Source: Paenibacillus sp. FSL W8-0426
GTDB taxonomy: Bacteria; Bacillota; Bacilli; Paenibacillales; Paenibacillaceae
Direction: 5' to 3'
NCBI RefSeq assembly: GCF_037969725.1
Contig: NZ_CP150203.1
Span: forward strand, 18,501 to 82,500
Length of the DNA stretch: 64,000 bases
Numbering within the stretch: position 1 is the stretch's first letter; each line of letters starts with the position of its first letter. Positions 1 through 9,128 of the stretch are shown one piece after another. Position numbers and translations under genes: made by a program. The notes under the pieces were generated by a model. It ran no database searches, had not been told where the DNA came from, and worked only from the letters and a program-made list of their open reading frames with translations.

Positions 1-317
1 GCAAACATGCGGTAACTAAAATGCTGGCTGGGAATATAGCCAAACCAGGGCATCTGGAAACTCCACTGCCAGCGTTTTACATACGATGAACCCACGCTGA
101 GAAGTATAGTTCTGGCGATAACATAGTGGATCCAAACCGTTAGGGGGCCAGCCAGGACAAAAAAGAAAAGTGATGTCCAAGGGAAGGCAAGCAAGTTAAA
201 CAGAAGCATGACGACAGGCAAACATAAATAGCTGTTAACGACGCTGCGGGGGATATTCTTTTTTTTCAGAAGCCGGTATTGGTAGAATGTTGCTTTATTC
301 TCCGGTTCGGGAAACAT
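1..317 (-). CDS. Membrane protein of unknown function, 3' part missing
   Basis: Open reading frame on the minus strand that runs off the left edge of the window; about 105 residues are visible. It begins MFPEPENKATFYQ at an ATG at 317. A good ribosome binding site (AAGGAGG) lies about 11 bases upstream, which makes the start convincing. The visible part has a basic, polar N-terminus of about 28 residues (RLLKKK near 15-20), then a hydrophobic stretch from roughly 31 to 73 that can form two closely spaced membrane segments, then an aromatic-rich KRWQWSFQMPWFGY region. I do not recognise the family. It is transcribed away from gin, so it belongs to a separate unit. The reading frame and RBS are seen directly; membrane location is inferred from composition; no function can be given. 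Confidence 0.7.
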   Translation of the reverse strand, partial: MFPEPENKATFYQYRLLKKKNIPRSVVNSYLCLPVVMLLFNLLAFPWTSLFFFVLAGPLTVWIHYVIARTILLSVGSSYVKRWQWSFQMPWFGYIPSQHFSYRMF

Positions 318-656
318 ACGTGTTCAAATCCTCCTTGTGAATACGTTTGATTAAAAAGTGTGAGTCGTACATGATGGTGATCCGTGAGTGGTTATGTAAT
401 AATGCAGCATGGCAATCCTGACTGCGACAGGTTTTGGTCAAATTGAAGGAGAGGCATAAGCAGCATATCCCGAGTTACTTTCGCTGTCAGGTCTGAAGAA
501 TTTGCGATGTAATATATATATCGGCGGCGATTCGGTGATTTTTTAAGGTTAACGAAGATTAGTTTTCGATAAGGCTCGGTTGTTTTTTTCGGTACAGACA
601 CCCGACGGCAAATGGGCGAATATATATATTTTGAATCAAGAAAGCACTATGAAAAG
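318..656. other. Intergenic region without a recognisable gene
   Basis: AT-rich spacer between the divergent left-edge membrane gene and gin. A 69-codon frame on the minus strand (392-601) begins at a GTG with no ribosome binding site and looks like noise. I see no RNA gene, repeat or clear terminator. The 5' region of the left-edge gene must lie here, but I could not pick a convincing promoter for it. Confidence 0.5.
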
Positions 657-686
657 GTTTAAAATAATAGAAAGTGTGCCATACTG
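657..686 (+). promoter_or_regulatory. Candidate sigma-F promoter of gin
   Basis: GTTTA (657-661) fits the sigma-F -35 consensus GYWTA. After exactly 15 bases comes TGCCATACTG (677-686), which matches 8 of 10 positions of the -10 pattern GGnRAnAnTR. Transcription would start near 693, just before the RBS of gin. In B. subtilis the homologue csfB is transcribed by sigma-F in the forespore, so match and context agree. This is pattern matching only. Confidence 0.45.
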
Positions 687-716
687 ATAGTAAACGTAAA
701 TAAGGTGGGATGGTTG

Positions 717-902
717 ATGGAAGAACGCGCCGAACACGTCTGCATTATTTGTGAAGAGAAAAAAAGAGAAGGCATATTTATCGTATCCGAATTCATATGC
801 GACGCTTGCGAGTCTGAAATGGTTCATACCGATGCACAAGATGCCAAGTATCCTTTCTTTATCCATCAGATGAAGCAGATTTGGGTACAAAAGAACGCAT
901 AA
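717..902 (+). CDS. gin: Sigma-G inhibitor Gin (CsfB)
   Basis: 61-residue zinc-binding anti-sigma factor. In B. subtilis, Gin/CsfB made in the forespore binds sigma-G (and later sigma-E in the mother cell) and prevents premature or misplaced activity. The protein has two cysteine pairs, CIIC near residue 9 and CDAC near residue 28, that form the treble-clef-like zinc site. The C-terminus keeps the family pattern VHTD..D.KY.F.I.Q.K.I. I chose ATG 717 because the AAGGTGGG site at 702-709 is at normal distance from it; the in-frame GTG at 705 lies inside that site. It sits upstream of yaaO and tmk, the equivalent of its B. subtilis position. A terminator follows at 940, so it is probably monocistronic. 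Confidence 0.9.
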   Translation: MEERAEHVCIICEEKKREGIFIVSEFICDACESEMVHTDAQDAKYPFFIHQMKQIWVQKNA

Positions 903-939
903 TATGATCGCCGTATATATGTGAGACAAACATAGACGG

Positions 940-960
940 AAGGCCCTGTGAGGCCTTTTT
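940..960 (+). terminator. Rho-independent terminator of gin
   Basis: AAGGCC, six-base loop CTGTGA, GGCCTT followed by more T residues. It lies 38 bases after the gin stop codon. Confidence 0.75.
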
Positions 961-1068
961 CTGTTGAAATCCGAAATGGGAGTCCGCAAATGCTTGGTAT
1001 CGGAGATAAGCTGATATAATAATATTGATTTAGATATTTCATTTCTAAATGTTCAGGAAGGGTAACTT

Positions 1069-2718
1069 ATGAACGATAGATCGCATCATGCACCACTATA
1101 TGAGGCATTGCTGGCTTACCGGGAATCAGGCAACCGTTCCTACCATGTCCCGGGTCATAAAAATGGACAAGCATATCGTAGAATGCCAACGAAAACGGAG
1201 GGAGAAGGTGTAAGAGTAGAGGATGCCATTCCATCTGGCGCGGCGGTCTCCTCCGAATTCGTGGGGCGGAAGACGGTTAAAGGTGAAATGGATCACCGCT
1301 CTCTCCGATCATCCGGTACGCCTGATACGGCGTTTATGGATATGATGCGTATGGACGTAACAGAAATCACCGGCACAGACGACCTCCACCAACCGGAGGG
1401 TGTCATTTTGGAGGCGCAGCAGCTCGCGGCAGACTGTTATGGGGCGGAGGAGAGCTTCTTTCTTGTAGGCGGCAGTACGGTTGGCAATCTGTCGCTGCTG
1501 CTGACGATTTGCAATGAACCGGGGAGTGTCGTTTTGGTGCAGCGGAACGTGCACAAGTCCGTGATTCACGGTTTGATGCTGGCGGGGGCGAAAGCGGTAT
1601 TTCTTGAGCCATGGGTCGATGCTGCAAGTGGACTTGCGGTCCTACCGTCGGTAGAGACGGTCCAGGCTGCTGTCCAAGCGTATCCCGAGGCAAAGGGGGT
1701 ACTTGTTACGTCGCCGAATTATTACGGCATGGGCAGCGATCTGACGCCCCTTGCCGAGGTTTGCCATGCAGCAGGCATGCCGCTGCTGGTGGATGAGGCG
1801 CATGGCGCCCATTACGGCCAGCATCCGCAGCTGCCGAAGTCCGCCCTGTCCTGCGGAGCAGACGGGGTGGTTCAGTCGACGCATAAGATGCTGTCGGCCT
1901 TCACCATGGGGGCCATGCTGCATGTCCGGGGACCGCGCATCAACCGGTCCCTGCTGCGGCAGCGCCTGGCCATGGTGCAGAGCTCAAGCCCATCCTACCC
2001 GTTGATGGCTTCGCTCGATCTGGCGCGCCGGCACCTGCATGTGCACGGCGCAGAAGCCTTCACGGCGGGACTTGCCGCCGTGGAAGCCTTCAGGCGCGGC
2101 CTTGCGGAGCTGCCGCGCTTCCGGCTCCTGCAGCCGGCACAGCCGTGCGCTGCAGGATATACCGCTCAGGACCCGTTCAAGGCCGTCATTCATGACGGCG
2201 CAGGGGTGCTGAGCGGCTACAGGCTGCAGCAGCAGCTGGAAGCCCGCGGCTGCGTGCCTGAGATGAGCGACGAGCGATACGTCGTCTTGCTTTTCAGCCT
2301 TGGATCGACGATGCAGGATGCGGAGCACCTGCTTCGGGCTTTGGATGAAATCGATCAGGCCAACCGCCCGGGGCAAGAATTATTGCCGCAGCCTGATTCA
2401 GGGGTAGGGATGACTTATATTTCCACGTGGAACAATTTAGAAAATGCCAAGCCTTTTTCGGATCCGGTTCCTTTTTCGCTGCAACCTGTTCTTGAAGGGG
2501 ACATGTCTTCTGTATCGATTGAGGAAAGCGTTGGGCACATATCTTCAGAGATGATTACTCCTTATCCACCCGGAATTCCTTTAGTTTATCCTGGCGAACG
2601 GATCACTTCTGCCATGGCGGCGCGCTTAAAGCTTCTGAGCCAGGAAGGGGCTAAATTCCACGGTGTTTACGATCCCCGATTGCAAACTTTGAAAATCAAA
2701 AAAGACGGGGTTCACTGA
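1069..2718 (+). CDS. yaaO: Orn/Lys/Arg decarboxylase family protein (YaaO-like)
   Basis: 549-residue PLP-dependent fold-type I decarboxylase of the small lysine/arginine/ornithine decarboxylase group. Visible landmarks are the N-terminal YHVPGHKNG motif, DDLHQPEG near 105, the DEAHGAHYG motif near 245, and the PLP lysine in STHK (Lys273). Members decarboxylate basic amino acids to polyamines, but the substrate of YaaO-type proteins is not certain, so none is assigned. It is longer than B. subtilis YaaO (about 480), partly because of an extra segment after the PGHK motif (residues about 40-80). The start ATG has GGAAGGG upstream, and a TATAAT at 1015-1020 may be its -10 box. The part coding roughly residues 280-425 is visibly more GC-rich than its neighbours. 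It stands between gin and tmk, as in B. subtilis. Confidence 0.88.
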   Translation: MNDRSHHAPLYEALLAYRESGNRSYHVPGHKNGQAYRRMPTKTEGEGVRVEDAIPSGAAVSSEFVGRKTVKGEMDHRSLRSSGTPDTAFMDMMRMDVTEITGTDDLHQPEGVILEAQQLAADCYGAEESFFLVGGSTVGNLSLLLTICNEPGSVVLVQRNVHKSVIHGLMLAGAKAVFLEPWVDAASGLAVLPSVETVQAAVQAYPEAKGVLVTSPNYYGMGSDLTPLAEVCHAAGMPLLVDEAHGAHYGQHPQLPKSALSCGADGVVQSTHKMLSAFTMGAMLHVRGPRINRSLLRQRLAMVQSSSPSYPLMASLDLARRHLHVHGAEAFTAGLAAVEAFRRGLAELPRFRLLQPAQPCAAGYTAQDPFKAVIHDGAGVLSGYRLQQQLEARGCVPEMSDERYVVLLFSLGSTMQDAEHLLRALDEIDQANRPGQELLPQPDSGVGMTYISTWNNLENAKPFSDPVPFSLQPVLEGDMSSVSIEESVGHISSEMITPYPPGIPLVYPGERITSAMAARLKLLSQEGAKFHGVYDPRLQTLKIKKDGVH

Positions 2719-2965
2719 GCATGGGACGCTTGGTCCATCGAATGAAAAATCTGCATATAGCTGACCACATGAGCTTGATCATGTATAGTATTATGTGAGA
2801 AACAATGATTTGTACATGCCCATGAAACAATGAGTGGGCCTGATCATACACCTCTGGGCGCATGGATTCATAATGTGGAGCAAGAGACCGCATCCCATGC
2901 CAATGAACAGTCGCCGAATCAACCAAGAACCGACGCAATCAACGATATAGAAAGCAGGGAAGTAT

Positions 2966-3595
2966 ATGCAGGGCAGAGGTCAATTCATTACGTTGGAAGG
3001 AGGAGAGGGCTCCGGGAAAACGACGATGATCGCCAGCTTGGATTCTTATTTTCGTGAAAAGGGTACTCCGTATATAGTGACACGGGAACCGGGAGGAATC
3101 GAAATCGCGGAAAAGATTAGAGAAATCATCCTTAATCCTCTTCATACGGCAATGGATGCGCGAACAGAAGCGCTGCTGTATGCAGCCGCAAGAAGCCAAC
3201 ATCTCGCTGAAAAGGTGGAGCCTGCGCTTGCTGCAGGAAAGACGGTGGTGTGTGACCGTTTTGTCGATAGCAGCCTGGTTTATCAAGGCTACGCCCGCGG
3301 ATTGGGCATGGATAACGTATGGACCATCAATCGATTTGCCATCGGCGATCTGATGCCTGACATTACGTTTTATTTGGATATCGAGCCAGAAGTCGGTCTG
3401 GGGCGAATTAATGCCCATCAGGGACGCGAAGTCAATCGCCTCGATCTGGAGAGTCTTGAATTTCATCACAAAGTGCGGGAAGGGTACCTGCTCTTGAAAA
3501 AACAATTTCCGGAACGCATTCGCATTATTGACGCATCGGGCACACCTGATGAGGTCGCAAAGGCGATGATTTTGTCGCTGGACGAGGGATATTGA
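2966..3595 (+). CDS. tmk: Thymidylate kinase (dTMP kinase)
   Basis: 209-residue P-loop kinase that phosphorylates dTMP to dTDP with ATP, an essential step of dTTP synthesis in the cytoplasm. The Walker A motif GGEGSGKTT is near residues 11-19, the TREPGG motif follows near 39, and [12 protein letters not shown] (the DR[YF] motif contacting dTMP) is near 92. The length is typical. A purine-rich AGGGAAG precedes the ATG. It opens the tmk-darA-yaaR-holB-ricT-yabA-yabB-rsmI series, supplying precursors next to the delta-prime clamp-loader gene, an arrangement conserved in Bacillota. The 247-base space before it carries no clear gene. Confidence 0.96.
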   Translation: MQGRGQFITLEGGEGSGKTTMIASLDSYFREKGTPYIVTREPGGIEIAEKIREIILNPLHTAMDARTEALLYAAARSQHLAEKVEPALAAGKTVVCDRFVDSSLVYQGYARGLGMDNVWTINRFAIGDLMPDITFYLDIEPEVGLGRINAHQGREVNRLDLESLEFHHKVREGYLLLKKQFPERIRIIDASGTPDEVAKAMILSLDEGY

Positions 3596-3666
3596 AGGAG
3601 TTTGGCGAGTAATTGTCAAATATATTAGGCAAGGCATTTCCGAAATGCCAATTCTGAAGGAGGTAA

Positions 3667-4002
<336 letters not shown>

Positions 4003-4395
4003 TCGGATCAGAACATATATACCTCGGCGGAACAGTACCCGATATGGCATTTAAACCTTCTGCTACGCGCGGTCTGGCTTCCCTGAGAGTAAATTTAGAC
4101 ATACGTTTGTGTTATGATGGATATAGGCCATGAAATATAAATGTGTCTAGTGCCGTTAGCACCTTACGTGACTTCGTTCTCCGTCCAAAATGAACAAACC
4201 TGATCGGCCAGTGTTCAGCGGGTATCTTTTGGCTGGAGAACGATGACGGCTCGATGTTGTACGACGAACTCTTTTCTACCATTATATATAGTGTATTGAA
4301 CGTCAGAAATCGAAAAAGGGTTTTCTTCCATGCACAGGCGCAGCGCGTACTGTGCTGATGGTCGATCACCTACTATAACAGAAGGCGGGCGTTTT
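4003..4395. other. Intergenic region between darA and yaaR, no gene seen
   Basis: 393 bases with no convincing coding region. In B. subtilis yaaQ and yaaR are nearly adjacent, so this spacer is unusually long. I found TATGAT-like and TATATA-like AT-rich segments (about 4114 and 4281) but no good -35/-10 pair, no terminator and no known RNA motif. Confidence 0.5.
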
Positions 4396-4839
4396 ATGAA
4401 AATCAATCCTGGCTTCAGGCCGATGCAGAGCGGGATCAGTTCGGCCGATACCGGATCCAAGCCGATTCAGTCTAAAAGCTTTTCCGATATGATGCAGCAT
4501 CAGGGCGAGCGTGCTTCTCAGGCCGAATTGAATCGCAGGTTAAGCGAGATTCAGATGCAGGGTGAGAGGCTTGCCCGCTCTATGACCATCCGTGAACTGA
4601 AGGCGTATAAAACTATGGTTAAGCGATTCCTGGAGGAGACGGTTCGCCGCGGCGTATCGATGAAGGAAACGCGTGGATGGGATCGCCGGGGAAGAGGCAA
4701 GCGGTATAAACTGATTGATGAGGTCGATTCTGCGTTACTCGCCATGGCGGATGAGCTGTTGGAAACGGAAGAAGGCAAGATTACGCTATTACAGCAGGTT
4801 GGGGAAATTCGGGGAATGCTTATTAATTTAAGCTTCTGA
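4396..4839 (+). CDS. yaaR: YaaR family protein (DUF327)
   Basis: 147-residue protein of the YaaR/DUF327 family, whose biochemical role is not established. The N-terminus is polar and probably disordered, up to about residue 35. The rest is helical: a charged heptad-like stretch with LNRRLSEIQMQGERLA, then the family core FLEETVRRG and RRGRGKRYKLIDEVD, ending in EIRGMLINLSF. The length agrees with B. subtilis YaaR (146). I start at ATG 4396 because it gives the family N-terminus and follows a GAAGGCGGG site; the frame stays open 22 codons further upstream without support. It is followed after 9 bases by holB, which suggests co-transcription. Confidence 0.9.
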   Translation: MKINPGFRPMQSGISSADTGSKPIQSKSFSDMMQHQGERASQAELNRRLSEIQMQGERLARSMTIRELKAYKTMVKRFLEETVRRGVSMKETRGWDRRGRGKRYKLIDEVDSALLAMADELLETEEGKITLLQQVGEIRGMLINLSF

Positions 4840-4848
4840 GGAGGAAAC

Positions 4849-5820
4849 ATGTCCTTTCAACAAATTATGGGCCAGCAGGCGGCCAAGCAAATGTTACAGA
4901 GCAGTTTGAGACGACAGGCCATAAGCCATGCATATCTGTTTAGCGGCCCGACGGGCAGTGGCCAATTGCAGACTGCGGTTACGTTTGCCAAGGCTATTTT
5001 CTGCACGGAGCTAGAGGATGATGCATGCGGACATTGTCTTGAATGCCGTAAAGTAGAGCACGGTAACCATCCGGACTTAACGATGATTGCACCGGATGGA
5101 AGCACCATCAAGATCGATCAGATCCGGGATCTGCAACGGATGTTTTCATATCGATCAGAGGCAGAACACCCGAAAGTATATATTATTGAACAGGCCGAAA
5201 AAATGACGGTGCAGGCTGCAAACAGCTTGCTGAAGTTTTTGGAGGAGCCCCAGGTTCCGGCGGTAGGCATTCTGATTACCGATAATGGCCAGGCCATGCT
5301 CCCGACCATTCGTTCACGCGCACAGCTCGTGCCTTTTAATGCACTCCATCCTGAGGAAATGCTGCAAGCGTTGACGCTGGAAGGATATACTGGAAATCTG
5401 GCTCGTACTGCCGTTCACCTGGCTTCGGGACTGGAAGGATGTAGAGAAATCCTCCAGCAGAATTGGTTTGCAGAAATTAGAAACGTAATGTTACAATTAG
5501 GGAAGGAGTCCCTGGGCAGAGGCAGTACATCACTGATATCTGCGCAGCAGAAAATTTTTAAAACAGGACTCTCTGAGCATTTGGACATGCTGTTCAGCCT
5601 GTTCCATATTTGGTTCAGGGATATGCTGTATGTCCAGGTTGGTAGGCATGAACATATCGTTTTTATAGATCAGTTGGACATGCTGTCTCAATTGGCACAT
5701 ACCCGAAGCACAGAGCAGTGGGTCTCCTATATGGATTTGGCCGCGGCATGCAGGAAAAAATTGCGTTTCAATGTCAATGGCCAGCTTTGTCTGGAGCAAT
5801 TTTTGATTGGTCTGGCATAA
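4849..5820 (+). CDS. holB: DNA polymerase III delta-prime subunit
   Basis: 323-residue AAA+ clamp-loader subunit that, with delta and tau/gamma, loads the beta sliding clamp during replication. It has SHAYLFSGPTGSG near 27-38, a zinc module with the cysteines of CTELEDDACGHCLEC (residues about 51-65), GNHPDL, and ANSLLKFLEEP near 124, followed by the sensor-1-type segment with TIRSRAQ. The Walker A lysine is replaced by glutamine (GPTGSGQ), so it probably does not hydrolyse ATP, in line with the structural role of delta-prime in E. coli. RBS GAGGAGG stands just before the ATG. It lies in the conserved tmk-holB-ricT-yabA order. Confidence 0.95.
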   Translation: MSFQQIMGQQAAKQMLQSSLRRQAISHAYLFSGPTGSGQLQTAVTFAKAIFCTELEDDACGHCLECRKVEHGNHPDLTMIAPDGSTIKIDQIRDLQRMFSYRSEAEHPKVYIIEQAEKMTVQAANSLLKFLEEPQVPAVGILITDNGQAMLPTIRSRAQLVPFNALHPEEMLQALTLEGYTGNLARTAVHLASGLEGCREILQQNWFAEIRNVMLQLGKESLGRGSTSLISAQQKIFKTGLSEHLDMLFSLFHIWFRDMLYVQVGRHEHIVFIDQLDMLSQLAHTRSTEQWVSYMDLAAACRKKLRFNVNGQLCLEQFLIGLA

Positions 5821-5903
5821 GACTTGTGATCACTTCGGCGGAATTGCCATAAGAATACAGGGCTTCAGACGAAGTGGGGTTGGCTTACGAGGGGGTTAAT
5901 TTT

Positions 5904-6704
5904 TTGTATAGTGTAGTGGGTGTCCGTTTCAAAAAAGCGGGCAAAATTTATTACTTCGATCCCCTGGACCTTCCCATTGAAAAAGAAAACTGCGTTATCG
6001 TGGAGACAGCGCGGGGGGTTGAGTACGGTAAGGTTGTTGTTGGCAAGAAAGAAGTAAGCGAGTCCGATGTAGTGTTGCCGCTTAAAAAAGTCATTCGCGT
6101 AGCCGGGGAGACTGATGCCCGGGTTGTTGACGAAAACAAGCGTGCAGCCAAGGAAGCATTCGGTACTTGTTTAAATAAAATCAGAGACCATGGACTCAAA
6201 ATGAAGCTGGTCGATGTAGAGTTTACGTTTGATCGCAACAAGATCATTTTTTATTTTACGGCTGAAGGAAGGGTGGATTTCCGGGAGCTGGTGAAGGATT
6301 TGGCCAGCATTTTCCGTACGCGGATCGAGCTGCGGCAGATCGGTGTTCGGGATGAAGCCAAAATGCTTGGCGGTATTGGTCCCTGCGGCCGCGTGTTATG
6401 CTGTTCCTCCTGGCTGGGAGACTTCGAGCCGGTATCCATCAAGATGGCCAAGGATCAGAGCTTGTCACTGAATCCGACGAAAATTTCCGGGTTGTGCGGA
6501 AGGCTCATGTGCTGTCTGAAATTCGAGCATGATAATTACGAAAGTGTAAAGGAAGAACTGCCGGCCGTTGGCAAGCTGGTTATCACCTCCTTGGGTGAAG
6601 GGAAAGTGGTCGCCATTAACGCAGGCAATCGTACGGTGCATGTTCAACTGTTCGAGATCAGTAAAGTCAAAGAACTTCCGCTGGATGACGTCGTTATCAA
6701 GTAA
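5904..6704 (+). CDS. ricT: RicT (YaaT), PSP1-domain iron-sulfur protein of the RicAFT complex
   Basis: 266-residue PSP1-domain protein. In B. subtilis, RicT with RicA (YmcA) and RicF (YlbF) forms an iron-sulfur complex that promotes RNase Y-dependent mRNA maturation and also affects sporulation, competence and biofilm formation. The N-terminus [19 protein letters not shown] and the two cysteine clusters GPCGRVLCC and GLCGRLMCC near residues 160-215 are seen directly. I place the start at TTG 5904: it gives the same N-terminus as B. subtilis and has GAGGGGG 8 bases upstream. A GTG at 5874 would add ten residues. It sits between holB and yabA as in B. subtilis. Confidence 0.94.
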   Translation: MYSVVGVRFKKAGKIYYFDPLDLPIEKENCVIVETARGVEYGKVVVGKKEVSESDVVLPLKKVIRVAGETDARVVDENKRAAKEAFGTCLNKIRDHGLKMKLVDVEFTFDRNKIIFYFTAEGRVDFRELVKDLASIFRTRIELRQIGVRDEAKMLGGIGPCGRVLCCSSWLGDFEPVSIKMAKDQSLSLNPTKISGLCGRLMCCLKFEHDNYESVKEELPAVGKLVITSLGEGKVVAINAGNRTVHVQLFEISKVKELPLDDVVIK

Positions 6705-6733
6705 ACCATTATAGGTTGCTTCGGGGTGGAAAC

Positions 6734-7102
6734 TTGGAAAAGAAAAATCTGTTTACGCATATTCATGAGATGGAAACCCAATTGGGTCAATTGCACAGTG
6801 ATTTGGGAGAGTTAAAAATGATTGTTAAGGAGCTGCTGGAAGATAATCAGCGGCTTACCATTGAGAATGAGCAGTTACGCAAACTGTTGAAACGTGAAAC
6901 GCCGGCAGAGTTGCCTGTGTCCTCCGCACTCGCTCCGGTAGCGAGGCCTGCTGGCCCCGATCCGGGCGAAGACGTGGTGGGCGAAGGATACGACAATTTG
7001 GCTCGGCTGTATCACGAAGGGTTCCATATCTGCAATGTCTATTATGGCCATTTGCGAACGGAAGGCGATTGTCTGTTCTGCCTGTCTTTTCTTAATAAAT
7101 GA
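6734..7102 (+). CDS. yabA: DNA replication initiation control protein YabA
   Basis: 122-residue negative regulator of DnaA-dependent initiation. In B. subtilis it links DnaA to the DnaN clamp and limits re-initiation. An N-terminal leucine-zipper coiled coil spans residues about 5-58, a proline/alanine-rich linker follows, and the conserved C-terminal zinc domain reads [18 protein letters not shown] ... [12 protein letters not shown], with His/Cys ligands. I chose TTG 6734, which gives MEKKNLF as in B. subtilis; GGGGTGG precedes it. It is 29 bases after ricT and is followed by a strong terminator, closing the tmk-yabA transcription unit. Confidence 0.95.
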   Translation: MEKKNLFTHIHEMETQLGQLHSDLGELKMIVKELLEDNQRLTIENEQLRKLLKRETPAELPVSSALAPVARPAGPDPGEDVVGEGYDNLARLYHEGFHICNVYYGHLRTEGDCLFCLSFLNK

Positions 7103-7107
7103 TGTGA

Positions 7108-7138
7108 CCGTAGGGAAGAGCCCCTACGGTTTTTTTTC
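7108..7138 (+). terminator. Rho-independent terminator after yabA
   Basis: CCGTAGGG, short loop, CCCTACGG followed by eight T residues, directly behind the yabA stop codon. Confidence 0.9.
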
Positions 7139-7177
7139 AAGGTTGGAAACATTGAAGGATAGTATACCGGAGGATGA

Positions 7178-7966
7178 ATGCAATTGACGAAGGTGAATTC
7201 AGTGCCACTATACGAGTCTGAACGGCTTGACGATCTGTTGACGCATGATCTGAACATTATACAAAGCGATGAAGTTTTCAGTTTTTCCATGGATGCAGTT
7301 CTATTGGCACGATTTGCGGCTGTACCCAAGTATGGGCGAGTCCTGGATCTGTGCACCGGAAATGGAGTCGTCCCGATTCTATTATCGACGCGAACGCAGG
7401 CCCGACTAGAGGGAATCGAAATTCAGCCGAGGTTGGCCGATATGGCCAGACGTAGCGTGCAGTTGAATGGTCTGGAAGACATCATTACAATCCACGAGGG
7501 AGATCTGCGCGATTGGGTGAAACAAACCGGGCATGATGTCTATGATGCGATTACCGTGAACCCTCCTTACATGCCCTTAAACGGAAGCGACATCAAGGTC
7601 AATGTACATCAGGCCATGGCAAGACATGAATTGGGATGTACGTTGGAGGAGGTCATTCAGGCGTGTACCCGTTTGGTTCGTCATGGAGGCAAGGTGTTCA
7701 TGGTACATCGACCACAGCGGCTTGCTGAAATAATATCGCTCATGAGGCAGTACCGGCTTGAACCGAAACGGATCCGTTTGGTACATCCACGCGCCCATCT
7801 TGAAGCCAATATGGTATTGATCGAGGCACACAAGGGAGGCAAGCCTGAAGTAAGGATGCTGCCGCCGCTCATTGTTTATAATGAAGAGGGGGCATACTGT
7901 GATGAAGTTATGGAGATTTACTATGGCTCCACGAATTCGAAACTTGGGCAGGAAGGAGGAGAGTAA
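7178..7966 (+). CDS. yabB: tRNA(1Val) (adenine-37-N6)-methyltransferase family protein YabB
   Basis: 262-residue SAM-dependent methyltransferase. Motif I is LDLCTGNGVVPILL (residues about 56-69) and the adenine-N6-type motif IV NPPYMP lies near 128. The family includes E. coli TrmN6 (YfiC), which methylates A37 of tRNA(1Val); that activity is inferred here. ATG 7178 follows CCGGAGG closely. It abuts rsmI (the rsmI ATG begins one base after the stop), so the two are probably translated from one message. The GIY-YIG gene yazA, found between these two genes in B. subtilis, is absent. Confidence 0.88.
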   Translation: MQLTKVNSVPLYESERLDDLLTHDLNIIQSDEVFSFSMDAVLLARFAAVPKYGRVLDLCTGNGVVPILLSTRTQARLEGIEIQPRLADMARRSVQLNGLEDIITIHEGDLRDWVKQTGHDVYDAITVNPPYMPLNGSDIKVNVHQAMARHELGCTLEEVIQACTRLVRHGGKVFMVHRPQRLAEIISLMRQYRLEPKRIRLVHPRAHLEANMVLIEAHKGGKPEVRMLPPLIVYNEEGAYCDEVMEIYYGSTNSKLGQEGGE

Positions 7967-8848
7967 ATGACGCTGCACGTTCAAAAGAGTTTTGCCGACC
8001 AACCGGAGCATTACGGCAAATTGTATTTGGTAGGAACTCCGATCGGTAATTTGGATGACATGACCTTCCGTGCGATCAAGACACTTCAGAGCTGCGACAT
8101 TATTGCAGCAGAGGACACGAGGCAAACGCGAAAATTGTTGACCCATTTCGAAATTACGCCATCCATGCTGTTCAGCTATCATGAGCACAATAAGGTGGCC
8201 AGCGGGCCTGAACTGATACGCTATATAATAGAAGGAAAAAATTTGGCGCTGGTTAGCGATGCCGGTTTGCCGGCCATTTCCGACCCTGGTTCCGACCTGG
8301 TCAAGCTGGCTCTTGAAGCCGGAATTAGCGTTGTTCCCATCCCGGGCCCCAATGCCGCGTTGTCGGCGCTCATGGTGTCAGGACTATCGACGGAACGCTT
8401 TACTTTTGGCGGATTCCTCCCGCGAGAGAAAAAGGACATGCGCAAAGTGCTGGAAGGGTTCAATGAATCCAATGGAACGTTGCTGTTCTATGAATCGCCG
8501 CACCGTATACGCAAAACGTTATCCGTCCTGGAAGAGCTGCTCGGCGATCGTTCGGTTGTGCTTGCACGTGAACTGACGAAACGGCATGAGGAATTTGCGA
8601 GGGGAAGTATTAGCGAGTGCATGGAATGGCTGGATGAGCACCCTCCGCTTGGAGAGTACTGCCTTCTGGTGGAGGGCATTCGGGAGGAAGAGCGCAAGGC
8701 GGAGCGAGAAGCATGGTGGCAGCAAATGTCCTTGGAGGAACACGTCAGCCATTATGAATCAGAAGGATTCAACCGGAAAGACGCGATGAAAAAAACGGCG
8801 ACGGACCGAGGCTTATCGAAACGCGAGGTATACAATGCTTTGGTATAA
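7967..8848 (+). CDS. rsmI: 16S rRNA (cytidine1402-2'-O)-methyltransferase
   Basis: 293-residue tetrapyrrole-methylase-fold enzyme. RsmI 2'-O-methylates C1402 in the decoding centre of 16S rRNA. Family motifs seen: LYLVGTPIGNLDDMTFRA, AAEDTRQTRKLL, VSDAGLPAISDPG, VPIPGPNA and FYESPHRI. The C-terminal extension of about 60 residues ends SKREVYNALV, as in Bacillus homologues. The RBS AAGGAGGAGAG lies at the end of yabB. The next gene, abrB, is convergent. Confidence 0.95.
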   Translation: MTLHVQKSFADQPEHYGKLYLVGTPIGNLDDMTFRAIKTLQSCDIIAAEDTRQTRKLLTHFEITPSMLFSYHEHNKVASGPELIRYIIEGKNLALVSDAGLPAISDPGSDLVKLALEAGISVVPIPGPNAALSALMVSGLSTERFTFGGFLPREKKDMRKVLEGFNESNGTLLFYESPHRIRKTLSVLEELLGDRSVVLARELTKRHEEFARGSISECMEWLDEHPPLGEYCLLVEGIREEERKAEREAWWQQMSLEEHVSHYESEGFNRKDAMKKTATDRGLSKREVYNALV

Positions 8849-8931
8849 TGGTTTGCATGTTCCTGAAAAAGGAGAACATATCCTTAAAATGGATGACTTT
8901 CAACCTTAATGTAATATTAAAGAAACATGAA

Positions 8932-8974
8932 AAAAGGAAGCGACGAAAAAAAATTTTTTCATCGTTTCCTTTGA
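8932..8974. terminator. Bidirectional terminator-like hairpin between rsmI and abrB
   Basis: AAAGGAAGCGACGAAAAAA pairs with TTTTTTCATCGTTTCCTTT with few mismatches. Read on the minus strand the stem is followed by a T run; on the plus strand the tail is only CCTTTG. It separates convergent rsmI and abrB. Confidence 0.6.
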
Positions 8975-9023
8975 AGATTACGGGGTAATGCCCTAAGACA
9001 GGATCGAGCGGTTTGGGCAGCTC

Positions 9024-9066
9024 CAAAAAAAAGACCTTCCAACGATGGGGTTCACATCGGGAAGGC
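9024..9066 (-). terminator. Rho-independent terminator of abrB
   Basis: On the minus strand, CCTTCC-CGATG, loop, CATCG-TT-GGAAGG is followed by TCTTTTTTTT. It lies about 60 bases after the abrB stop codon. Confidence 0.8.
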
Positions 9067-9128
9067 AACCAAGGAATATAAAAAGGTTAGAATTAACAAT
9101 GTTATAAGTCCATTATACCTGATCTTTC

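Noticed and set aside
392..601. 69-codon minus-strand frame left of gin
   Set aside because: It starts at GTG without a ribosome binding site, has no recognisable domain and lies in AT-rich spacer. I treat it as chance.
636..989. 117-codon minus-strand frame opposite gin
   Set aside because: It is antisense to the clearly conserved Gin protein and includes the gin terminator; its sequence resembles no family.
2830..3057. 75-codon frame overlapping the tmk start
   Set aside because: It overlaps the P-loop region of tmk in another frame and has no RBS.
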